Assembly (NCBI RefSeq): GCF_905220705.1
Contig: NZ_CAJNAT010000027.1
Coordinates: 1-64,000, forward strand
Length of the DNA stretch: 64,000 nt
Direction: 5' to 3'
Origin: Paraburkholderia domus
Lineage (GTDB): Bacteria > Pseudomonadota > Gammaproteobacteria > Burkholderiales > Burkholderiaceae
Under the pieces are notes generated by a model. The model was not told the DNA's origin. It did not search any database and saw nothing but the letters and a program-made list of their open reading frames with translations. Below, one piece after another: positions 7,806 through 16,460 of the stretch. Each line of letters opens with the position of its first letter. The stretch's first letter is position 1. Position numbers and translations under genes: made by a program.

Positions 7806-7999
7806 CAGACGCGCCAGACCAACGGCTTCATCGAAGCCATCAACGGCCTGTTTCAGGCCGCCAAACGCAAAGCACGCGGGTACGCTCGCTTCGAAACCAT
7901 GCGTACTGTCCTGTTCCTCATCGCCGGGAAACTCGACTTATCGCGCTTTAACGAGCATGCCCGATGAGCCCCGTTACCCACTCCGTTTTCAAAAGAGCC
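7806..7999 (+). mobile_element. 3' remnant of an ISL3-family element
   Basis: From 7806 to the TGA at 7967 the frame reads TNGFIEAINGLFQAAKRKA, then FETMRTVLFLIAGKLDLS, which is the C-terminus of ISL3-type transposases. The stretch ends at 7999 with a sequence that, inverted, starts GGCTCTTTTGAAAACGGAGT, the hallmark ISL3 terminal repeat. The upstream part has been replaced by the IS3 element. Confidence 0.82.
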
Positions 8000-8113
8000 A
8001 ATTTTTCAACTCACGTTCGTTCTAGACCATAAAATCCTCCGGCAGGGGGTACACATGGGGTTTTTTCGTGGTAAGGAGAGCGGAGGAACTTCGATCGCTA
8101 TGCAAAGCACTGC

Positions 8114-8377
8114 TTATATTGCCAGGTCGTAGGATTGATCGGCGCCAGACGGATGAGTTCCGCGAGCACACTTCATGTGTCCTTTGGTGATCATGTGCAT
8201 AAGCTCAATGCCGGCCAGAAGGATCCGGGCACAGCGAAAAGTCTTGAATCCCAGCATGGGTCGCGTGCGCCGCTTGATCGCCCGATGGTCCTGCTCAACC
8301 AAGTTGTTGAGGTATTTGGATTGGCGGATCTTGATGGGCGTTTCACGCTCATCATTGATGGTTTCGAGTGCGTAGAG
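8114..8377 (-). pseudogene. C-terminal fragment of an IS6-family transposase
   Basis: On the minus strand the frame reads INDERETPIKIRQSKYLNN, VEQDHRAIKRRTRPMLGFK and RCARILLAGIELMHMITKG. These are the last ~85 residues of IS6/IS26-type DDE transposases, including the E of the catalytic triad in VEQDHRAIK. The fragment stops exactly at the ISKra4 terminal repeat at 8378; the N-terminal part is absent from the far side. The ~115 bases before it (8000-8113) hold no gene. Confidence 0.85.
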
Positions 8378-10060
8378 GAGAGTGAACCAAACCGTGGGAG
8401 GTCAATTCACGCCGCTCGGCGCGCACTCGGCGAGTTTGCAGCTGCAGAAGTCTTGGTCAACACGGCAAGTTTCTCAACCGAGAATTCTTCGTTGAGAACA
8501 GCAACTCTGACCTGTGCCAGACAGTGCGCTCCCTCGTCCGTCCATCGCATTTGTTGCTTCTTCGCCATGCGATGGCTGACCACCAGGTTCACCGCGGACT
8601 CGGCAATGCTGCTGCTGATCGGTAGCCCCTTGTGATAGCGCATGCCATAGTTCACGAGCGTACCGGCGTTGTTCTCGATGTAGAAGTACAGGCGGCGCAG
8701 GTTCCAGTACAACGTCGAGTGCTCATAGCCTTCCTTCGCCAACAGCGTGGCATCCAGGGCCTTGATGCGGGACACCGATTGCCGGCCCTTTCCATGCCAA
8801 ACCAGCCACCTGGCGTGATCGATCTCTGTCTCTACAACGATTCGCTCGTGGGGCTCCATCGTCTGGCTTCCTAACGCCGAGTTCCTGGCAGCCTTGAACT
8901 TCATCGCGATGTGAAACCAGTCCAGGATCCTTACCCTGGCGAGCTGGCTGCCGTCCACAGCCTTGCCGAATTCGCCAGCGTCATCGCTGATCACGGTGAC
9001 TCGCTCGTATGGAGCCACGCCGCTTGCAAAGAGAAACTGGTCCAGCCGCGCGGGCGCCGATGGCACCAGCTTATGCACGTACGCGTAGAGGCGCGGAGTG
9101 CGATCAGCAAGAGTTGCACGGCCCGCAACGATGTTGACATGTCGATCCCGCGTCAACTTCTGCGCCCACGGCGATTTCAGCTCCGCAAGGTCGCGCTCCG
9201 CCTTGCGGCTCCTGGGGCTGCTGCTGAAGCTCAGCCACGCTGAGTCGACGCTCACGCAGCCGACGGTGGTCGATTCGCGAACCTGCTCTGCGCTGACCGC
9301 TTTTGGTCCAGACGCGATATCGCGCTCGATCTGCGCGTCCAGGGCGCTACCGACGGCGAGGATCCGACGGCGAGTACTACCGAAGGAAATCCCTTTGTCC
9401 AGCGGAAGGACCTCTCGAAGCAGCTCGGTGGCCTGACGGTAAGGTAGATGGGCGGCCCACTTGGCCTGCAGGTACTCCAGTTCCGGCGTCACACGCTGGT
9501 GAACGGCCTTGCACAGCGGACTCACGGAGCGGCGCGGCTGCCCTTGCTTTGCCGCGCAGTTGCACGCCCACAGCCTCGGACTCGGCACGTCGACCTTGCC
9601 AAACACGGTTCGCAGCACGATCGAACGGGCGTCCTTGTGCGCTAGCATCGAGCCACAACGGTCGCAAGCCAATTGGCTCTCCATCCACCCGGCAGTCTGC
9701 TCCGACACCAGCAACGATTGAATCTCAGCGAGCAAGGCGCGACCTTCGGCAATTGTGAGTCCCAGGTCGGCGACGCTCCGGTCTTTTCGTTCCACAACAG
9801 CAACGATCGTCGCTTCAGTCTCACTCGTTTCCCCATCCTCAAGGCGGGCCTCGATAATCAGTCGCATAGCAACTCCGATCGGTTGGCAACGTCGCCAGCG
9901 TAGCTGATATGGCCAGCGTGCCGGGCGCGCTCGCTGGGCTCTTCTCGTTAGAAACTTCGCAGATTCCAGGCGCCGTATCCCATCGGGTAAGGCGCCGTCA
10001 CGCGGTCTATGACGGCGGTCAAGTCGACGGAAATGGCCTCCCACGGTTTGGTTCACTCTC
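8378..10060 (-). mobile_element. ISKra4-family element, copy 1
   Basis: This 1683-bp element is bounded by perfect 24-bp inverted repeats at 8378-8401 and 10037-10060 (GAGAGTGAACCAAACCGTGG at the outer end). It carries a single transposase gene. No target duplication is visible, and its flanks are unrelated gene wrecks: an IS6 remnant on one side and an mgtC 3' end on the other. This points to adjacent deletion or recombination. Confidence 0.88.
8407..9867 (-). CDS. ISKra4-family transposase
   Basis: The product has 486 residues. The N-terminus MRLIIEARLEDG starts just inside the terminal repeat. A CDRCG zinc-type pair near residue 95 precedes FGKVDVPSPRL and TPELEYLQAKWAAHLPYRQA, the signature of this family. 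Catalytic acid candidates lie in VSVDSAWL, VISDDAGEF with ILDWFHIAMKF, and SSSIAESAVN. A second, divergent member lies at 16542. The ATG at 9867 is preferred over longer readings because it matches the family start. The gene appears intact. Confidence 0.88.
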   Translation of the reverse strand: MRLIIEARLEDGETSETEATIVAVVERKDRSVADLGLTIAEGRALLAEIQSLLVSEQTAGWMESQLACDRCGSMLAHKDARSIVLRTVFGKVDVPSPRLWACNCAAKQGQPRRSVSPLCKAVHQRVTPELEYLQAKWAAHLPYRQATELLREVLPLDKGISFGSTRRRILAVGSALDAQIERDIASGPKAVSAEQVRESTTVGCVSVDSAWLSFSSSPRSRKAERDLAELKSPWAQKLTRDRHVNIVAGRATLADRTPRLYAYVHKLVPSAPARLDQFLFASGVAPYERVTVISDDAGEFGKAVDGSQLARVRILDWFHIAMKFKAARNSALGSQTMEPHERIVVETEIDHARWLVWHGKGRQSVSRIKALDATLLAKEGYEHSTLYWNLRRLYFYIENNAGTLVNYGMRYHKGLPISSSIAESAVNLVVSHRMAKKQQMRWTDEGAHCLAQVRVAVLNEEFSVEKLAVLTKTSAAANSPSARRAA

Positions 10061-10166
10061 ATTGACACTTTCGCTCGGGGGTGGCACCGATGAGTTCGTT
10101 GCCTATCGCAACGTGCTCTGCGAGTTGACCGGCGTGCACAAGATCGAGGAGATCGACGTGCACTGA
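10061..10166 (+). pseudogene. Last ~34 codons of an mgtC-like gene
   Basis: After the ISKra4 repeat, one frame reads DEFVAYRNVLCELTGVHKIE and ends EEIDVH before the stop. The intact MgtC at 24496-25182 ends almost identically (DEFAAYRNMLCELIGVREVE, EEIEVH). This is a truncated paralogue whose upstream part was lost at the ISKra4 end. Confidence 0.85.
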
Positions 10167-10454
10167 GCCGCGCGCAGGTCAGGAGTCGCACGATCGTCAT
10201 TCTGGAGCGGCAATGGATACACCGGACCGCCGCCGCCAAGGCATTCGCCAAAAGGCGTTACCGGAGTGCTGCCGCGATCGTAAAGACCCGTCGACGCATT
10301 CTGCGACGAAGCCGCGTCGACCTCCGTCAGGGCCGCCAATATCCGGTGAGATGCGTTCACCGCGCGATCGGCAAGGCTCATGGATATTGAGTCGAACGGC
10401 AGACGGCACGAGGGGTGCTCGTGCCGCGGGGCCAGCCTTACATTCGGCGAAGCA
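10167..10454. other. Unassigned stretch after the mgtC remnant
   Basis: A minus-strand frame of 92 codons (10103-10381; includes ADRAVNASHRILAALTEVDA) is open but not recognised and overlaps the mgtC remnant. No ribosome site is evident. It may be degraded coding DNA. Confidence 0.25.
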
Positions 10455-11771
10455 TTATCGCTGGCCGAACTTCCGGCGCGCCATCGTCAGCGACACCAGC
10501 GCCATGCCGGCGATTGCGAGCAGATAATAGCTGGGCGACAATTTGGAGCCCGTGCTGGCGATCAGCCACGTCAGGATGAACGGTGCGAATCCGCCAAAAA
10601 CCGTCACTGCGATGTTGTACCCCAGAGACAGGCCAGTGGTACGCACTTGCACCGGGAAAATGGCAGACATCAATGCCGGCATTGGTGCGAAATAAGCCGT
10701 GGCCAACGTGCCGAGAGCGACCTGGACAATCATGAGGGTGCCGACTGTCGGGTGGTTGACGACCAGAGAGAACAAGGGGTAGCACAGCACGGCGGTCAGC
10801 GCGGCGGCAACGGTCATGACCCTGGCGGGCCCCTTGCGATCGGCAAGCGCGCCAAAGTACGGGGAAGCCAGGGCCATGATGACGCCGACCACCAAGGTCG
10901 CCATGAAACCAACGGTCGCGGGCAGGCCGAGCTGGCGGATCGAATATGTCGGCATGTACAGGGCCAGATAGTTGCCGACCGATCCTAACGCGACGAACCC
11001 CACGGTAACCAGTAAGCGCAGCTTCTGTCCCGAGAACATGTCGCTGAGCGGCGATTTCGAGGCTTCGGCCTCACTGAATTCGGGTGTTTCTTCCATGTGA
11101 CGGCGAATGTAATATCCGACCGGCGCGATCAACAAACCAAAGATGAACGGCACGCGCCATCCCCAGCTCTCCAGTTGAACCTGGGTGAGCGTCGCGTTGA
11201 GCACCGCACCGAACAATGCAGCGAGAAGAATCGCGCCCCCCTGGCTGGCCACCTGCCAGCTTGCGTAATAGGCACGACGGTCCGGGGCGTACTCAATCAG
11301 GAAAGCGGTCGCACTGCCGAATTCACCACCAGCCGAAAACCCCTGGATGAGCCGGGCGATCAGAATGATCACCGACGCCGCGATGCCAATATGTGCATGG
11401 GTCGGCACTACCACGATGATCAAAGTGCCGATCATCATCAGGAAGATCGACATCGTCAGCGCCGCCTTGCGGCCGGCCCGGTCGGCATAGCTGCCCAGCA
11501 CGATCGCGCCCAGCGGCCGCATCAGGAACGACACGCCAAAGGTGGCCAGCGCCAGCAGTAGCGACGCACTTTCGTTGGTCGTTGGGAAGAACAGTTTGGC
11601 AATGATCAGGGCGAAGGTGCCATAGGCGATCATGTCGAACCATTCGAGCGCGTTGCCAATCGACGCTGCGATCACCGCCCGGCGCACCTGCTTGCGCCGC
11701 AGCGCGGTGGCAGCCGCGTCGGTGCCGGCGGTCTCCGCGCCACGCAGTAAGGATTTTTCCGTGTAACCCAT
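10455..11771 (-). CDS. MFS transporter, metabolite:H+ symporter type
   Basis: The product has 438 residues and about 12 hydrophobic segments. It shows the N-terminal GNALEWFDMIAYGTFA block and the loop 2-3 signature GSYADRAGRKAALT of the metabolite:H+ symporter (citrate, proline/betaine, dicarboxylate) subfamily, plus RLIQGFSAGGEFGSATAFL in TM4-5. The start at 11771 follows an AGAGGAT ribosome site; the upstream in-frame ATG does not. It is the last gene of a four-gene minus-strand operon, 38 bases after the M20 deacylase gene. It probably imports the compound handled by that operon; the substrate is not deducible. Confidence 0.88.
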   Translation of the reverse strand: MGYTEKSLLRGAETAGTDAAATALRRKQVRRAVIAASIGNALEWFDMIAYGTFALIIAKLFFPTTNESASLLLALATFGVSFLMRPLGAIVLGSYADRAGRKAALTMSIFLMMIGTLIIVVVPTHAHIGIAASVIILIARLIQGFSAGGEFGSATAFLIEYAPDRRAYYASWQVASQGGAILLAALFGAVLNATLTQVQLESWGWRVPFIFGLLIAPVGYYIRRHMEETPEFSEAEASKSPLSDMFSGQKLRLLVTVGFVALGSVGNYLALYMPTYSIRQLGLPATVGFMATLVVGVIMALASPYFGALADRKGPARVMTVAAALTAVLCYPLFSLVVNHPTVGTLMIVQVALGTLATAYFAPMPALMSAIFPVQVRTTGLSLGYNIAVTVFGGFAPFILTWLIASTGSKLSPSYYLLAIAGMALVSLTMARRKFGQR

Positions 11772-11809
11772 TTTTATCCTCTGTTTTCCTGGTTGTTGCT
11801 TCAACTGCT

Positions 11810-12994
11810 TTACTGCCCGGCGACGGCCAGGTGGTTCGCCAGCTTTTCCATGAACTGCTCACATTGATGAATTTGCGCCACGGCGACGTACTCGTCGGCA
11901 CGATGCGCTTGCTCCAGGCTTCCCGGACCGCAAATAACCGCCGTCATGCCGGCCCTCTGGAACATGCCCGCTTCCGTGCAATACGCCACCTTCTGCGTGC
12001 CGCGAGCGCCTGTCAGCGCCTGCGCGAGTTGTGCAATCTCAGCGTGGGCGGCGGTGTCGAAGCCGGGCACCTCGGCCAGCGTTTCGAGCACGATGTCGGC
12101 TTGTGGATGCTCCGCTTTCATCCGATAGCGCAGCTCACCGGTGATATAGCGCCGCAATCCGCCGATGACATCGGGCGCAAGTACCCCCGGAATGGTTCGG
12201 AACTCAAAATCGAACTGACAGTGATCCGGAATCGTGTTGACCGACAGCCCGCCCGAGATGATTCCGGTGTTGGCGGTGGTAAAAGGCACCTCGAAGTCGC
12301 GGTCAAACGGGCCATCAATGCGGTGACCGTCGGCCATGTCCCGGATATGGCAGATAGCGCGTGCCGCATACTCAATGGCGTTGACACCGCGCGGTGTCAA
12401 CGACGAATGCGCCGCGTGCCCGTGCACCGTGCAGCGATACAGGTTGCTGCTCTTGTGGGCGGAAATGACGCGCATTTCGGTGGGCTCGCCCACGATGCAA
12501 CTGTCCGGACGAATGTCCAGCCGCGCCAGTTCGCGAAGCATGACGTCCGCCCCCAGGCAGCCGACCTCCTCGTCGTACGACAGCGCCAGATGCAGCGGCG
12601 CACGCAGACGCGTTGACGCGAACGTCGGCAGCATGGCCAAGGCCACGCCGAGAAAACCCTTCATGTCGCAGGTGCCGCGGCCATACAACCGGCCATCGCG
12701 GAGGGCGGGCTGGAAGGGATCGCTGCTCCACGCCTGCCCGTCCACGGGTACGACATCGGTGTGCCCGGACAACACGACTCCGCCCTGCGTCTCACCATCG
12801 TGCGCAGGCACGGTGACGAAGAGATTGGCTTTTTTTCCGCTTGCATCGTAAATCAGCAGTGGGGCATACCCTGCTGCGCTCAGGTGGTCGCGCACGGTTT
12901 CGATCAGTCCCAGATTGGACTCGCGGCTGGTGGTATCAAATCGCACCAGCCGTTCAATCCAGTCCAGAGAACGGGGCAATTCAAGATGACTCAT
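11810..12994 (-). CDS. M20-family deacylase, ArgE/acetylornithine deacetylase-like
   Basis: The product has 394 residues, the normal family length. Dinuclear zinc ligands appear in order: His in VVLSGHTDVVPVDG, Asp in GRGTCDMKGF, the Glu pair in SYDEEVGCLG, Glu in VGEPTEM, and a final His in SLEQAHRADEY. Family members hydrolyse N-acyl amino acids. The start at 12994 follows GGAGTGG. It sits between an aminotransferase and an MFS gene and is divergent from an Lrp-type regulator, a context of catabolism and not arginine synthesis. The likely substrate is an N-acylated amino acid whose free form feeds the aminotransferase. Confidence 0.87.
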   Translation of the reverse strand: MSHLELPRSLDWIERLVRFDTTSRESNLGLIETVRDHLSAAGYAPLLIYDASGKKANLFVTVPAHDGETQGGVVLSGHTDVVPVDGQAWSSDPFQPALRDGRLYGRGTCDMKGFLGVALAMLPTFASTRLRAPLHLALSYDEEVGCLGADVMLRELARLDIRPDSCIVGEPTEMRVISAHKSSNLYRCTVHGHAAHSSLTPRGVNAIEYAARAICHIRDMADGHRIDGPFDRDFEVPFTTANTGIISGGLSVNTIPDHCQFDFEFRTIPGVLAPDVIGGLRRYITGELRYRMKAEHPQADIVLETLAEVPGFDTAAHAEIAQLAQALTGARGTQKVAYCTEAGMFQRAGMTAVICGPGSLEQAHRADEYVAVAQIHQCEQFMEKLANHLAVAGQ

Positions 12995-13111
12995 CGGTTC
13001 CACTCCAAATCATGAAAATACGCAGCCAACCAGGCTTCGTATCCCCACGTCGACAACTCGAAAGCGCGCTGACTTGAATCCGGCGCAACACTACCGGACC
13101 CAAGTCGGTTT

Positions 13112-14302
13112 TTAAAGCTTCGTGGCCAGATAGCGAGACAAGCGATTCACGCCTTCGTCCAGTCGATCGTGCACGCTCGCGTAGCACCAGCGCAGATAAC
13201 CTTCGCCTTCCGGCCCGAAAGCAATGCCGGGAGCCAGGCCCAGGCCGCCAGTCGCGGCGAGATCCTTGCAGAACGCCAGGCTGTCGGACACACCGTGAAC
13301 GCGGAAAAACGTGTACATCGCGCCTGGCGACGATCCCGCCAGTTGGACTTGCGGCACCTCACCCAGACGCAGCGCCAGGTGGTCGCGCGCGAGGCGCAGC
13401 CGCGACACGGTCCGCGCGATCACAGGCTCACCTTGCTCAATCGCGCATTGCGCAGCGGCCTGCACAAATCCCGGCGTGCAGGTGTTGCTGTACTCGATCA
13501 GCTTGCCGATCTCGGGCAACAGCGCGCGTGGCACCACCAGCCAGCCCACCCGCCAGCCGGTCATCAGCCACGTCTTGGAGAAGGAGTTGCAGCTGACCAC
13601 GCGGTCGTCTTCCTCGGCGATGTCCAGGAAAGTCGGCGCCACCGTACCTTCATAGTAGTAACGGTCGTACACATCGTCCGAAATAATCCAGATGCCGTGC
13701 TTACGGCAATGTGCGAGAACCACCCGCTGATCTTCAGCGGACATGACCCAACCAGTGGGGTTGTTCGGCGAATTCACCAGCAATGCGCGTACGCCGGGCT
13801 TCAATGCGGCCAGCAACGCGTCGACATCCAACCGCCAACCGGTTTTGGAGAACGTCAGGCCGACGGTGTTGACCTGTGCCCCGAGCACCTTCGGCATCTC
13901 GACCAGGTTGGGCCAAAGCGGCGTCACTGCAACCACATGATCGCCGTTCCCGACGATCGCCTGCACGGCGGTCATCAACGCCGACGTACCGGAACTGGTG
14001 ACTGCGATGTTTTCGACGTCACGCCGACCATGCATGGCGCTCACATAGCCGGCGAGGCACTCGCGCAACGACGGGACACCCAAGGTCTGCACATAAAACG
14101 TCTTTCCTGCGGCGATCCCGGCGATCGCGGCGTCCCGGAAGGCTTGCGGTGTCGGCTCATCGGGCTCGCCGAACCAGAACGGCAACACATCGGCGCGGCC
14201 CATGGCCGCGTTAGCCACTTCGCGTATCTTGGAAGAGCGCAAGGCCTGCACGCTCGGGCGTGCACCCAGCCCCGACCAGTCGGGGGAATTGTTTGACATC
14301 AT
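13112..14302 (-). CDS. Class I/II PLP-dependent aminotransferase
   Basis: The product has 396 residues of fold type I. Visible motifs are VTSSGTSALMTAVQAI (cofactor phosphate region), NSPNNPTGWVMS, ISDDVYDRYYY (Asp to the pyridine nitrogen, Tyr) and the PLP lysine in CNSFSKTWLMTGWRVGW, with Arg in YLRWCYA near the C-terminus. The start is one of two adjacent ATGs at 14302 or 14299; there is no good ribosome site. It lies 46 bases after the aldolase gene in the same operon. It probably converts an amino acid to the 2-oxo acid that the aldolase cleaves. Confidence 0.87.
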   Translation of the reverse strand: MMSNNSPDWSGLGARPSVQALRSSKIREVANAAMGRADVLPFWFGEPDEPTPQAFRDAAIAGIAAGKTFYVQTLGVPSLRECLAGYVSAMHGRRDVENIAVTSSGTSALMTAVQAIVGNGDHVVAVTPLWPNLVEMPKVLGAQVNTVGLTFSKTGWRLDVDALLAALKPGVRALLVNSPNNPTGWVMSAEDQRVVLAHCRKHGIWIISDDVYDRYYYEGTVAPTFLDIAEEDDRVVSCNSFSKTWLMTGWRVGWLVVPRALLPEIGKLIEYSNTCTPGFVQAAAQCAIEQGEPVIARTVSRLRLARDHLALRLGEVPQVQLAGSSPGAMYTFFRVHGVSDSLAFCKDLAATGGLGLAPGIAFGPEGEGYLRWCYASVHDRLDEGVNRLSRYLATKL

Positions 14303-14348
14303 GTCTACGGCGCTCTGAGGGGGAGGAGGAAATCGATCGGCAAACGGC

Positions 14349-15143
14349 TTATCGGCATGCCGCGCTGAACTGCGCGCGCGCCTGACGGACACCGTGCGCC
14401 AGCCACATCACATCCGAGTGCAGGGCGATGAACTGCACGCCTTGCTTGCGATACGCAGCGGCTTCTTCGGCACTGCCGGCAAATATGCCGACCGCCTTGT
14501 TCTCGGCCTCGCAGGCCGCAATCACGACGGACACCGCCTCAAGGACGGCGGGATGACCGGTGTCGCCCAGGCGTCCGAGGCTGGCTGCCATATCGGCGGT
14601 TCCAATAAAGAGGCAATCGGCGCCCGGCAGCGCGGCGATTTCCTTGACGTTGCGCACCGCCTCGGCGGATTCGATTTGCAGGATCGCGCACGACTGCGCG
14701 TTCGCCCGGCTGACGTATTCGGGATTCTGTCCGTAGGTGCCGGCACGCACCAGACCAGCGACACCGCGCGTTCCGCCATTGCCGTTCGACGGGAAACGCA
14801 TTGCGGCAATCGCGCGCTGTGCGTCTTCGACGGTATCGATATTGGGGAAGACCACCGTTTCGACGCCGCAGTCCATCGCGCGCTTGACCAGGATCGGGTC
14901 GTTGGCGCTCACGCGCACCGCCGGGTAGGTCGAAGCACCATTCGCGCGTGCGGCATCGATGGCCTGCAATTGCGCCGACAAGCTCACCACGTCGTTGGGC
15001 GCGTGCTCCATGTCGACCACCAGCCAATCAAAACCACAATGAGCGACAGTTTCCGCAACCGTCGGGCTCGCCAGCGTCAGCCAGCATCCTTCGGAAGGCG
15101 TCCGCGCCAACAATGCCTTCTTGATCGGGTTCGAAATTTCCAC
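14349..15143 (-). CDS. HpcH/HpaI-family aldolase (class II, pyruvate-type)
   Basis: The product has 264 residues, the family length. Motifs are WLVVDMEHAPNDV near the start, the metal Glu in CAILQIESAEAV and the Asp in FIGTADMAASLG, plus ETVVFPNIDTVEDA. Members such as HpcH, GarL and YfaU cleave 4-hydroxy-2-oxo acids to pyruvate plus an aldehyde with a divalent metal. It is the first gene of the minus-strand operon, divergent from an Lrp-type regulator. The partner genes suggest the substrate is a hydroxylated 2-oxo acid formed by the adjacent aminotransferase. Confidence 0.87.
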   Translation of the reverse strand: MEISNPIKKALLARTPSEGCWLTLASPTVAETVAHCGFDWLVVDMEHAPNDVVSLSAQLQAIDAARANGASTYPAVRVSANDPILVKRAMDCGVETVVFPNIDTVEDAQRAIAAMRFPSNGNGGTRGVAGLVRAGTYGQNPEYVSRANAQSCAILQIESAEAVRNVKEIAALPGADCLFIGTADMAASLGRLGDTGHPAVLEAVSVVIAACEAENKAVGIFAGSAEEAAAYRKQGVQFIALHSDVMWLAHGVRQARAQFSAACR

Positions 15144-15314
15144 AGTGACTCCACGAATATTGACGAATAACAGGGGTATTTCGCGACCTGGTAATCGCTC
15201 ACACCGTGCTCACAAAATTACAGGGACATAATGGAAAAAGCTTTGGAACTTCTCGCCCAAAAGTGTAATATTTTGGAACGAAATCACGGTAACTACCGAA
15301 TTCCTGGAATAATC
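15144..15314. promoter_or_regulatory. Divergent promoter region of the aldolase operon and lrp-type gene
   Basis: This 171-bp AT-richer intergenic region lies between start codons on opposite strands. It contains several TTTTGG and AAATTAC-like stretches of the kind bound by Lrp proteins, but no clear consensus could be fixed by eye. Confidence 0.45.
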
Positions 15315-15794
15315 ATGCAGAGTAAAAATTTCGATCGCACCGACATGGAAATTCTGGCCGCATTGCAGGGAAACGGACGACTCTCCAGCGCCGAACTCGC
15401 CGAGCGTGTCTCGCTCACGCCGTCGCCGTGCTGGCGGCGGGTGAAGCGCCTGGAAGATGAGGGGGTAATACGGGGCTACCGCACCGAGATCGATGTCAGG
15501 AAGCTCGGTTTTAACGTCACCGCCTTCGTGCTCATTTCACTCGATCAAAAGGCGGCGGAACGCGTCAAGGCGTTCGAGGATGCCGTCAAGCGCGTTCCCG
15601 AGGTCTTGTCGTGCCATTGCGTTTCGGGTCGCTACGATCATCAGCTCACGGTAATTGCTCGCGACCTCGATGCCTTCGGTGAGTTGACACGATACGTACT
15701 GGGTGCGCTACCCGGCGTCAAGGAGGTCTATACCTCGTTCGTGCTCAAGGAAGTCAAGGGCTCCGGGCACGCGATATCGTTGCCGGCGGAGTAA
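15315..15794 (+). CDS. Lrp/AsnC-family transcriptional regulator
   Basis: The product has 159 residues. The N-terminal helix-turn-helix spans residues about 5-60 (RTDMEILAALQGNGRLSSAE, LTPSPCWRRVKRLEDEGVI). The C-terminal RAM ligand-binding domain follows (FNVTAFVLISLDQ, GRYDHQLTVIARDLDAF, LPGVKEVYTSFVLKEVK). The ATG at 15315 matches the usual short N-terminus; earlier in-frame starts add unrelated residues. Such regulators sense amino acids or related effectors and often control an adjacent, divergent catabolic operon, which fits the gene order here. Confidence 0.9.
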   Translation: MQSKNFDRTDMEILAALQGNGRLSSAELAERVSLTPSPCWRRVKRLEDEGVIRGYRTEIDVRKLGFNVTAFVLISLDQKAAERVKAFEDAVKRVPEVLSCHCVSGRYDHQLTVIARDLDAFGELTRYVLGALPGVKEVYTSFVLKEVKGSGHAISLPAE

Positions 15795-16146
15795 GCGCGG
15801 GTCGGGCGATCTGGGCGACGCCGATCCGGGCGTTCTCTTCGGCCTGTTCCACCCAAAGTCGGAGCAGATTTGCGTTCAACTTGTGGAGCAGGGCGATAGC
15901 TGCGAGCGACACGCCCGGTCCTGACAAGCCATAACAACCCGAGCCGACCATACACAAGCGGAACCTGACCGGCAACCGGTCACTCGGATTACGCCGGACG
16001 CAACGAGTCGGAACGAGTCACCAACCGCCGGGTTAGCCATTAAGCAAAGTACTCCGAGCCTGCCGCCGCGCGAGCCCCATCCTGGCCATACCGAGGCAAC
16101 TCCACAGAAGCCACAACGCCTGGCTGACAGCGGCCGCAAAATTAAA
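15795..16146. other. Intergenic stretch with no recognised gene
   Basis: Short frames on both strands lack ribosome sites and known motifs. Nothing specific is seen. Confidence 0.4.
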
Positions 16147-16460
16147 GTGAAACATCAGCGAATAGAGCAGGCAACAAGGACGACGAGAATATCAATATCA
16201 CTGAATCCCGGATTCAGGCGATCGAGGAAGACGCGCGAACCCGGCTCTTCGTCGGTGAGATGATGGAGAGGTCTGCGCCACGGCACTGGTCTGTCTTTGT
16301 ACGGATGTAATGTATTCCAGCCAGCCTTTTGCGGTGGTCGAGAATCTCGTTGTCGATGAGAAAAATCGAGGAGATGGAATCGGACAAGCCTTGTTAACAG
16401 AGGTCGAGGCAATTTTGCCTGGCGCGGAACTGTTCGAAGATCATGTTGTTGAGTTGGGTG
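16147..16460 (+). pseudogene. GNAT acetyltransferase pseudogene with two frameshifts, cut by ISKra4
   Basis: Three frames together read like one GNAT protein: KHQRIEQAT from 16147, then DENINITESRIQAIEEDA with TRLFVGEM, then DGEVCATALVCLCTDVM, FAVVENLVVDEKNRGDGIG and QALLTEVEA. The last part holds the acetyl-CoA-binding motif A (RGDGIG). The second frame change falls at about 16259, where a single G appears missing in GAGATGATGG. The C-terminal third is absent because the ISKra4 element begins at 16461. The reconstruction is by eye, but the motif is clear. Confidence 0.65.
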
